Origin: Fimenecus sp964527585
Lineage (GTDB): Bacteria; Bacillota; Clostridia; Oscillospirales; Acutalibacteraceae
NCBI GenBank assembly: GCA_964527585.1
Contig: CAZGPE010000003.1
Coordinates: forward strand, 42,672-106,671
Length of the DNA: 64,000 nt
Direction of reading: 5' to 3'
The notes below the pieces were generated by a model that did not search any database, had not been told where the DNA came from, and saw only the letters and a list, made by a program, of their open reading frames with translations. The position numbers were made by a program, and so were the translations under genes. This document shows positions 58,291 through 64,000 of this stretch, piece after piece (the first letter of the stretch is position 1; the number at the start of each line of letters is the position of its first letter).

Positions 58291-59256
58291 TTGGCTTCAA
58301 AGTATTCTGTGCTTATCGAAAAAGTGCTTAAAGAATTTGATTTCGAGGTTCTTTACCGACCGGAAGATTTCAGTACACATACAATTTCTTCTCCCGATGT
58401 AAACAGACCCGGTTTGATGCTTGTAAACAGGGACGCTTTTTTTGATGCGGGAAGAGCGCAGTTTTTGGGACTTTCGGAAATCGAACTTATCAAAAATCTT
58501 TCTGCGAAAGAGCAGTATGAGAGTCTTGAAAGGCTTATGGAAAAAAAGCCGCCTTTTGTTTTAATAACACGGAATCTTGAGGTTCCCGAATGTGCAAAAG
58601 AGCTTGCCGAAAAATACAATGTTCCTTTATTTCGCACATCGGAGCCTACTTCAAGCTGTATGGCGGCGCTTATCAGTTTTTTAGGCGTTGAACTTGCAGA
58701 GAGAATTACAAGACACGGTGTACTCGTTGAGGTATACGGTGAAGGTGTCTTGATAATGGGCGATAGCGGAGTGGGAAAAAGCGAAGCCGCAGTCGAACTT
58801 ATTAAAAGAGGACACCGGCTTATTGCCGACGATGCTGTGGAAATCAGAAAAGTTTCTCAAAAAACATTAGTCGGTTCCGCACCCGACAATATCAGGCACT
58901 TTATCGAACTCAGAGGTATCGGTATAGTTAATGCGAGAAGAATTTTCGGTATGGGCGCTGTTAAAGTTTCCGAAAAAATAAATATGGTTGTTCAGCTTGA
59001 ACAGTGGAATCCCGATAAGGTTTATGACCGAATGGGTGTTGATACCGAATATATAAATATAATGAACATAAATGTTCCCGTAACGGTTGTTCCGGTTAAA
59101 CCCGGACGAAATCTTGCGGTGATAATCGAAGTTGCGGCAATGAATAACCGTCAGAAAAAGATGGGATACAATGCCGCAAAGGAACTTTTGCATCAACTCG
59201 GTATGCAAGAAGAAGAGCCGAAGCCCGAAGAACTTGAGATTTGGCAGAATTACTGA
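58291..59256 (+). CDS. hprK: HPr kinase/phosphorylase
   Basis: 321 residues. Phosphorylates and dephosphorylates Ser46 of HPr, the switch of carbon catabolite control. The C-terminal catalytic domain has MGDSGVGKSEAAVELIKRGHRLIADDAVEI (P-loop plus DD) and RGIGIVNARRIFGMGAV, the HprK signature. The N-terminal domain is also complete. The start is TTG 58291 with GGAGGG six bases upstream; no in-frame ATG nearby fits. It opens the conserved hprK-glcK-murB-rapZ-whiA string. Confidence 0.96.
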   Translation: MASKYSVLIEKVLKEFDFEVLYRPEDFSTHTISSPDVNRPGLMLVNRDAFFDAGRAQFLGLSEIELIKNLSAKEQYESLERLMEKKPPFVLITRNLEVPECAKELAEKYNVPLFRTSEPTSSCMAALISFLGVELAERITRHGVLVEVYGEGVLIMGDSGVGKSEAAVELIKRGHRLIADDAVEIRKVSQKTLVGSAPDNIRHFIELRGIGIVNARRIFGMGAVKVSEKINMVVQLEQWNPDKVYDRMGVDTEYINIMNINVPVTVVPVKPGRNLAVIIEVAAMNNRQKKMGYNAAKELLHQLGMQEEEPKPEELEIWQNY

Positions 59257-59295
59257 TTTGTTAAATAATATATTTTTTTGGAGGATATAATATAA

Positions 59296-60243
59296 ATGTA
59301 TAGAATTGGTGTTGATCTCGGCGGAACAAATATTGTTGCCGGAGTAGTAGACGAATATTACAGAATAATAGGAAAAGGTGCAAAGCCGACCGCTTGTCCG
59401 AGACCTGCTGAGGATATTATTGCCGATATTGCAAGCGCTGTTAATATGGCGGTTGAAGATGCGGGTATTTCTTTTGACGATGTTCTTTCAATCGGAATAG
59501 GAACTCCCGGTTCTGTTGATAAAAGACTCGGTGTTATACAGTATGCCAACAATCTCGGATTTTCGAATGTACCTGCCCGTGATATATTAAAACAGTATTT
59601 CGATAAGCCCGTTTACATTGAAAATGACGCTAACTGTGCCGCTCTCGGTGAAGCTGTTGCCGGTGCGGGAGACGGAGTAGACAATTTTATTGCCGTTACA
59701 CTCGGTACGGGTGTCGGTACGGGTATTGTGGTAAACGGTAAAATACTTAACGGTTGTAACGATGCAGGCGGTGAAGCGGGCCACATGGTAATCTGCGTTG
59801 ACGGTGAGGCTTGTACTTGCGGGCGTAAAGGATGCTGGGAAGCATACTCTTCCGCAACCGCACTTATCAGAGATACCAAAAAAGCAATGACTCTTAATAA
59901 AGATTCAAAAATGTGGGATTTAGTTGACGGAGATATTGAAAAAGTTAACGGAAAAACCGCTTTTGACGGTAAGCGTGCGGGAGATAAGTGCGCAACTGAA
60001 GTTGTTGATACATATATTCGTTATCTTTCCGTAGGAATAGTAAATCTCATCAATATTTTCCAGCCGAAAGTCCTTTGTGTAGGCGGCGGAATAAGTTATG
60101 AAAAAGAAAATCTTTTGGAACCTGTCAGAAAATATGTTGAAAAAGTGCGTTACAGCATTTACTGTGATGCGCAGACAACTATCTGTACAGCAAGACTCGG
60201 AAACGATGCGGGTGTTATCGGCGCTGCATTGCTTGATGAATAA
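59296..60243 (+). CDS. glcK: ROK-family glucokinase
   Basis: 315 residues. Phosphorylates glucose with ATP. ATP-binding DLGGTNIVAGVVD at 7-19; IENDANCAALGEA and GTGVGTGIVVNGKILNG; the ROK zinc site is GEAGHMVICVDGEACTCGRKGCWEAYSSATAL with three cysteines and a histidine. No N-terminal HTH, so it is a kinase not a repressor. It follows hprK by 39 bases and feeds Pgi encoded at 32 kb. Confidence 0.9.
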   Translation: MYRIGVDLGGTNIVAGVVDEYYRIIGKGAKPTACPRPAEDIIADIASAVNMAVEDAGISFDDVLSIGIGTPGSVDKRLGVIQYANNLGFSNVPARDILKQYFDKPVYIENDANCAALGEAVAGAGDGVDNFIAVTLGTGVGTGIVVNGKILNGCNDAGGEAGHMVICVDGEACTCGRKGCWEAYSSATALIRDTKKAMTLNKDSKMWDLVDGDIEKVNGKTAFDGKRAGDKCATEVVDTYIRYLSVGIVNLINIFQPKVLCVGGGISYEKENLLEPVRKYVEKVRYSIYCDAQTTICTARLGNDAGVIGAALLDE

Positions 60244-60258
60244 ATGAAAGGTGATATT

Positions 60259-61167
60259 GTGTCGGATATTGTTAAAAAAACCGCCAAAAAAATAAACTGT
60301 CCTTATCTTGAAAATGTTTCGATGAGTAAATATACCAGTTTTAAGACGGGCGGAAATGCGGATTTGATAGTTTTCCCCGACAGCACTGACAGTTTGAAGG
60401 CAATTCTCGAAGTTTGCCGTGATAATAATATAAAAACTTATGTTATCGGAAACGGAAGCAATATTCTTGTTTCGGATAACGGATTATCCGGAGTTGTAAT
60501 AAAAATCGGTTCGGATTTTTCAAATATAGAATTAGTTGATGATGATACCGTTATTTGCCAAAGCGGAGTTTCGATGTCTAAACTTTGCACATTTGCAATG
60601 GAAAATTCATTGAGCGGACTTGAGTTCGCTTTCGGAATTCCCGGAACCGCAGGCGGTGCCGCTTATATGAACGCCGGCGCTTACGGCGGAGAGATGAAGG
60701 ATGTTTTAATCGAGTGCGAGCATATTGACGGCAATATGAATTTCGGAAAATTAAGTTATGATGATTTGAAACTTTCTTACAGAAAAAGTGCTTATTGCGA
60801 AAACGGTTATGTCATTACTTCTCTTAAACTGAAATTAACACCTTCTTCAAAAGAAGAAATTAAAGCAAAAATGTATGAAAACCTTGCAAAGCGTAAAGAT
60901 AAACAGCCGCTTGAATATGCGAGTGCGGGAAGTACATTTAAGCGTCCGCAAGGATATTTTGCCGGGGCGCTTATCGAGGAATGTTCCTTAAAAGGATATA
61001 GCGTAGGTGCCGCTCAGATCAGCGAAAAACACGCAGGATTTGTTGTTAATAAGGGCAATGCGACAAGTAAAGATATTGCCGATTTGATTAAATATGTTCA
61101 GCAAACGGTTTATAGGGAAAAATCGGTTATGCTTGAACCGGAAGTTAAGTTTTTAGGCGAATTTTAA
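60259..61167 (+). CDS. murB: UDP-N-acetylenolpyruvoylglucosamine reductase
   Basis: 302 residues. FAD/NADPH enzyme making UDP-MurNAc. SMSKYTSFKTGGNADLIVFP, YVIGNGSNILVSDNGLSGVVI, FAFGIPGTAGGAAYMNAGAYGGEM, then YASAGSTFKRP (catalytic Ser) and GAAQISEKHAGFVVNKGNATS show the type II MurB without the type I insertion. GTG 60259 is preferred because AAAGGTG lies at 60248-60253; an ATG at 60244 has no signal and abuts the glcK stop. Confidence 0.95.
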   Translation: MSDIVKKTAKKINCPYLENVSMSKYTSFKTGGNADLIVFPDSTDSLKAILEVCRDNNIKTYVIGNGSNILVSDNGLSGVVIKIGSDFSNIELVDDDTVICQSGVSMSKLCTFAMENSLSGLEFAFGIPGTAGGAAYMNAGAYGGEMKDVLIECEHIDGNMNFGKLSYDDLKLSYRKSAYCENGYVITSLKLKLTPSSKEEIKAKMYENLAKRKDKQPLEYASAGSTFKRPQGYFAGALIEECSLKGYSVGAAQISEKHAGFVVNKGNATSKDIADLIKYVQQTVYREKSVMLEPEVKFLGEF

Positions 61168-61179
61168 GAGGTTTTAGAT

Positions 61180-62040
61180 ATGGAATTGGTAATTGTTACC
61201 GGAATGTCGGGAGCGGGAAAATCCCGTGCCGTTCAGGCGCTTGAGGATATAGGGTTTTATTGTGTTGACAATATGCCGCCGAAACTCATACCGACTTTTG
61301 TCCAACTTTGTATGGATTCAAACGAAGAAAAAGACAGAGTTGCTCTTGTTGCCGATATTAGATTAGGAGACGAATTCACAGGGCTTTTCCATATATTAAA
61401 AAATCTTGACAGCAGTAAGATTAAATCTAAAATTCTGTTTATTGATGCCGATAACGAAGTAATAATGCGTCGTTATCAGGAAACAAGGAGAAAACATCCG
61501 CTTGCCGATGAGTTTGACAGTGCATCTATAATCGAAGCGATAAAAAAAGAAAGAGAAATTCTTCTTCCTGCAAGACAGATGGCGGATTATATTGTCGATA
61601 CTTCTAATGTTATGAGTTCGCAATTTAAGGAAAAAATAGCAAAACTTTTCCTTAACAATATTTCTTCTTCTCTTAAAATTCACAGTATGTCGTTCGGCTT
61701 CAAATACGGAATCCCAAAAGATGCCGATCTTGTTTTCGATGTGCGTTGCTTACCGAATCCGTTTTATGTTCCCGAACTTAAAAACCGTACCGGACTTGAG
61801 ACGGAAGTAAGAAATTTTGTTATGAATTTCGAACAATCGAAAACTCTTGAAAACAAACTTTACGATTTGATTGATTTTTTAATCCCTCTTTATATGACGG
61901 AAGGGAAGAGTCAATTGACAATTGCAATCGGATGTACGGGCGGAAAGCACCGTTCTGTTGTTTTTGCGGAACTTCTTAATAAGCATTTGCTTGAATCGGG
62001 TTGCGATGTCGGAGTATTGCATAGAGATATTAAAAGGTAA
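61180..62040 (+). CDS. rapZ: RNase adapter / nucleotide-binding protein RapZ (YvcJ)
   Basis: 286 residues. P-loop TGMSGAGKSRAVQALEDIGFYCVDNMPPKLI at the N-terminus, and the C-terminal DUF1 domain FGFKYGIPKDADLVFDVRCLPNPFYVPEL with TIAIGCTGGKHRSVVFAELL. In enteric bacteria it senses GlcN6P and recruits RNase E; the Firmicutes form is a GTP-binding protein of the same operon. Next gene is whiA only four bases later, with no yvcK between. Confidence 0.94.
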   Translation: MELVIVTGMSGAGKSRAVQALEDIGFYCVDNMPPKLIPTFVQLCMDSNEEKDRVALVADIRLGDEFTGLFHILKNLDSSKIKSKILFIDADNEVIMRRYQETRRKHPLADEFDSASIIEAIKKEREILLPARQMADYIVDTSNVMSSQFKEKIAKLFLNNISSSLKIHSMSFGFKYGIPKDADLVFDVRCLPNPFYVPELKNRTGLETEVRNFVMNFEQSKTLENKLYDLIDFLIPLYMTEGKSQLTIAIGCTGGKHRSVVFAELLNKHLLESGCDVGVLHRDIKR

Positions 62041-62044
62041 TGAT

Positions 62045-62926
62045 ATGACTTTTTGTTCAAAATTAAAAAAAGAATTGCTTGAGTTGTCCGATGTTCAGCC
62101 TTGCTGTGTGCTTGCCGAAACATACGGGCTTCTTTTGTTCGGCAAAATGTTTTCCAAGCGTGAAATATACATAAATACGGAGAATTCCGATGTTGCGGGA
62201 AAATATGAGAATGTTGCAAAACGAATAAGCGAAAGCGAAGTTTCGTGTGTATCTTCGAAATCCGGGAAATGCAAAGTTTCGGTTAATTCCGATACGGGTA
62301 GGATGAGGCTTCTCGAAGCGTTCGGATTAAACGGAAACGAACGCTCAAGAAGAGTCAATTGGGCGAATATAAATAACGATTGTTGCTTCGGTGCATTTTT
62401 AAGAGGAGTTTTTTTAGCGTGCGGAACTGTGAACGATCCCGAAAAAAATTATCATATTGAATTTTCGGTGCCGTACAGTTTGCGAAACGACCTTATGAGA
62501 ATTTTTAATGAGGTTGACTTAAACGCCAAAGAGATCAAAAGAAACGGTCAAAATATTCTTTATTTTAAGGACAGCGATGAAATCGTAACTTTGTTGACAC
62601 TTATGGGTGCTAACGATTCCGCACTTGAATATATCGGAGTTAAGGTTTTCAAAGATGTTCGTAACAATGTTAATCGCCGTACGAATTTTGAAAACGCCAA
62701 TCTTGACAGAACGGTTAACGCATCCTTAAAACAGACTCAGGCGATTGAGAAATTAAAAAAAGACGGTAACTTTTCAAAATTGTCTCCGGAATTGAAAAAA
62801 ATAGCAGAATTGCGTTTGGAAAATCCCGAACTGTCTTTGCAGCAAATCGGACAGTTGTTAGATCCGCCTCTTTCGAGATCCGGGGTCAATCACCGCTTGC
62901 AAAAAATACTCAATCTTGCACAGTAG
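62045..62926 (+). CDS. whiA: DNA-binding protein WhiA
   Basis: 293 residues. The N-terminal half is a LAGLIDADG-like fold (CCFGAFLRGVFLACGTVNDPEKNYHIEFSVPYSLRNDLMRIF) and the C-terminal half a helix-turn-helix (LDRTVNASLKQTQAIEKLKKDG then LSLQQIGQLLDPPLSRSGVNHRLQKI). In Firmicutes WhiA affects cell division and chromosome segregation; in Streptomyces it drives sporulation. ATG 62045 has AAAGG at 62033-62037 in the end of rapZ. A longer frame overlapping rapZ is rejected. Confidence 0.93.
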   Translation: MTFCSKLKKELLELSDVQPCCVLAETYGLLLFGKMFSKREIYINTENSDVAGKYENVAKRISESEVSCVSSKSGKCKVSVNSDTGRMRLLEAFGLNGNERSRRVNWANINNDCCFGAFLRGVFLACGTVNDPEKNYHIEFSVPYSLRNDLMRIFNEVDLNAKEIKRNGQNILYFKDSDEIVTLLTLMGANDSALEYIGVKVFKDVRNNVNRRTNFENANLDRTVNASLKQTQAIEKLKKDGNFSKLSPELKKIAELRLENPELSLQQIGQLLDPPLSRSGVNHRLQKILNLAQ

Positions 62927-62940
62927 AAGGGAAATCCGAT

Positions 62941-63315
62941 ATGGACTTAACATATTTTTTTAAGAGCGTTATTGATCAGGATAAAGCACCGATTGTAATT
63001 TGCGACTTGTCTCATACAGTTGTTTATATGAATCCTTCGGCTTGTAAATATTATAAAGATTACAGACCGAATGTCGATGTCGGAAAAAGTATTTTCGATT
63101 GCCATAATCATAAATCGTGCGAAATGATTGAAAAAACGGTCGAATGGTTTGCCGAAAGTCGAGATAATAACATAATTCATACCGCATACAGCGTTTCCGA
63201 AAACAAAGATGTTTATATGGTTGCGCTGCGTGATGAAAAAGGCGATTTAATAGGCTATTATGAAAAACATGAATTTCGCAATCGTGAATCCGAAAAATTG
63301 TATAATTTTGTATGA
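62941..63315 (+). CDS. Small stand-alone PAS-domain protein
   Basis: 124 residues, cytoplasmic. A single PAS fold: FFKSVIDQDKAPIVICDLSHTVVYMNPSACKYYKD then VGKSIFDCHNHKSCEMIEKTVEWFAE and YMVALRDEKGDLIGYYEKHEF. The order fits the PAS_10/DUF438-linked type. The HNHKSC segment could bind heme or metal, but this is not shown. There is no output domain, so it is a stand-alone sensor or binding protein. It is 14 bases after whiA and may be co-transcribed. Confidence 0.75.
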   Translation: MDLTYFFKSVIDQDKAPIVICDLSHTVVYMNPSACKYYKDYRPNVDVGKSIFDCHNHKSCEMIEKTVEWFAESRDNNIIHTAYSVSENKDVYMVALRDEKGDLIGYYEKHEFRNRESEKLYNFV

Positions 63316-63333
63316 TTTACTTGATATATACAC

Positions 63334-63363
63334 TTGCGGGATTATATATAAATATGTTATAAT
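63334..63363 (+). promoter_or_regulatory. Probable promoter of the cohesin-like/SLH gene
   Basis: TTGCGG (63334-63339), 18 bases, TATAAT (63358-63363), then AGGAG at 63379-63383. Confidence 0.55.
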
Positions 63364-63391
63364 TTATTAAAATTATGTAGGAGATGTCAAT

Positions 63392-64000
63392 ATGAAAAAA
63401 GTTTTGTCGCTGTTAATGGCAACTGTAATGATTTTGACCTCGTTGTTTGCGTTGAATATCGGTTCTTTCGCAGCATCAAATACAGTCAGCGTTAAATTAA
63501 GCAAAGATGAATACAGTGTCGGAGATACAATTAAGGCTTATATTACGGTTACGGGAAAAATTTCCGGACTTGAACTTAAGGTTGAATACGATAAGGATAC
63601 ATACAGTGTAAAAAAATGTGATTCGGTAGGAAGCCAATCCTTTAATAACAATACGGGAGTTTTGCATTTTGCATGGGCTGCCGAAAAAGATAAAAACTAT
63701 ACAGATAAAACCTTTATCACTATGGATATTGAAGTTATCGGTAAAGGCCCCGGTGATATAATCGTAACTGTTTTGGATGCCGTATCGGATGAAAACTCGA
63801 ATATTACCTCATCGTTTTCGGTAAACAACAAGAATATCTTCCCGGATGTAAATTATTCCGAATGGTATTATAAAGCTGTAAAATTCAATGCGAAAAACGG
63901 ATATTTTAACGGCTATGCAAACGGATATTTCGGCCCTGCGGATAAACTTCAAAGACAGGACTTTATAATCAATCTTGCGAAAATAGCAAATGCGGATCTC
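63392..64000 (+). CDS. Secreted protein with cohesin-like beta-sandwich and SLH motif (partial, runs off the window)
   Basis: 203 codons from ATG 63392 stay open to the window end. A signal peptide (KKVLSLLMATVMILTSLFALNIGSFAA) leads to a beta-sandwich of about 115 residues: VSVKLSKDEYSVGDTIKAYITVTG, ISGLELKVEYDKDTYSV, LHFAWAAEKDK and FITMDIEVIGKGPGDIIVTVL. This order, with V.VGD near the start and a LELKVEYDKD strand, resembles cohesin (PF00963) domains. Next comes an S-layer-homology repeat: FPDVNYSEWYYKAVKFNAKNGYFNGYANGYFGPADKLQRQDFI. SLH repeats bind pyruvylated cell-wall polymers, so the protein is probably a surface-anchored docking or scaffold protein. The cohesin call is tentative; other carbohydrate-binding sandwiches look similar. 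Confidence 0.7.
   Translation, partial: MKKVLSLLMATVMILTSLFALNIGSFAASNTVSVKLSKDEYSVGDTIKAYITVTGKISGLELKVEYDKDTYSVKKCDSVGSQSFNNNTGVLHFAWAAEKDKNYTDKTFITMDIEVIGKGPGDIIVTVLDAVSDENSNITSSFSVNNKNIFPDVNYSEWYYKAVKFNAKNGYFNGYANGYFGPADKLQRQDFIINLAKIANADL

Overview
The window looks like the chromosome of a moderately AT-rich, anaerobic, endospore-forming member of the Clostridia, most like Ruminococcaceae/Oscillospirales. The indicators are an alpha/beta-type small acid-soluble spore protein, HPr kinase and WhiA, a bifunctional AdhE with a clostridial Rex-type operator, a group B-like [FeFe] hydrogenase, a flavodiiron protein, the non-mevalonate genes ispD and ispF, ECF transporter genes and dockerin/SLH surface proteins. 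I cannot assign a species. No phage, insertion sequence, CRISPR array or rRNA was seen. There are two tRNAs (Leu-CAA and Gly-TCC), and no gap without a gene exceeds 300 bases.

Layout. 1-5.1 kb: end of a GPH-type sugar permease, an aminotransferase, ispD-ispF, and a membrane-protein/acyltransferase pair. 5.1-11.1 kb: a LysR regulator, then adhE, an APH-fold kinase and a [FeFe] hydrogenase that appear to form one Rex-controlled fermentative operon. 11.1-17.1 kb (minus strand): an ABC importer of the TrpXYZ/tyrosine type, an ArsR regulator with a nitroreductase, and a LUD-domain protein with a flavodiiron protein. 17.2-22.6 kb: a GH2 glycosidase, a 67-residue ferredoxin-thioredoxin-reductase-like protein and an M16C peptidase. 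22.9-28.7 kb: a 1920-residue secreted multi-Ig protein ending in a dockerin.

28.7-51.1 kb is mostly housekeeping: ligA, a D,D-carboxypeptidase, pgi, an orphan P-loop protein, yceD-rpmF, DUF512-der, ruvCAB, glmM, a methyltransferase, ecfA1A2T-truA, a DUF5711-like protein, cvpA, pgsA, a ClpE-like unfoldase and bioY. 51.2-57.9 kb holds lacZ with a ygjV-like gene (minus strand), and a divergent Crp/Fnr regulator with a TauA/SsuA-type ABC importer. 57.9-63.3 kb holds the spore-protein gene and the conserved hprK-glcK-murB-rapZ-whiA string, here without yvcK, plus a small PAS protein. The window ends inside a secreted protein with a cohesin-like beta-sandwich followed by an S-layer-homology motif.

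How they fit: AdhE and the hydrogenase dispose of reductant under NADH/NAD control. LacZ, the second GH2 enzyme, glucokinase, Pgi and HprK point to saccharolytic growth with HPr-based catabolite control. EcfA1A2T can energise BioY. The most interesting pairing is the dockerin giant at 22.9 kb with the cohesin-like/SLH protein at the right edge, which may be two halves of a cell-surface docking system. This is an inference from domain patterns read by eye.
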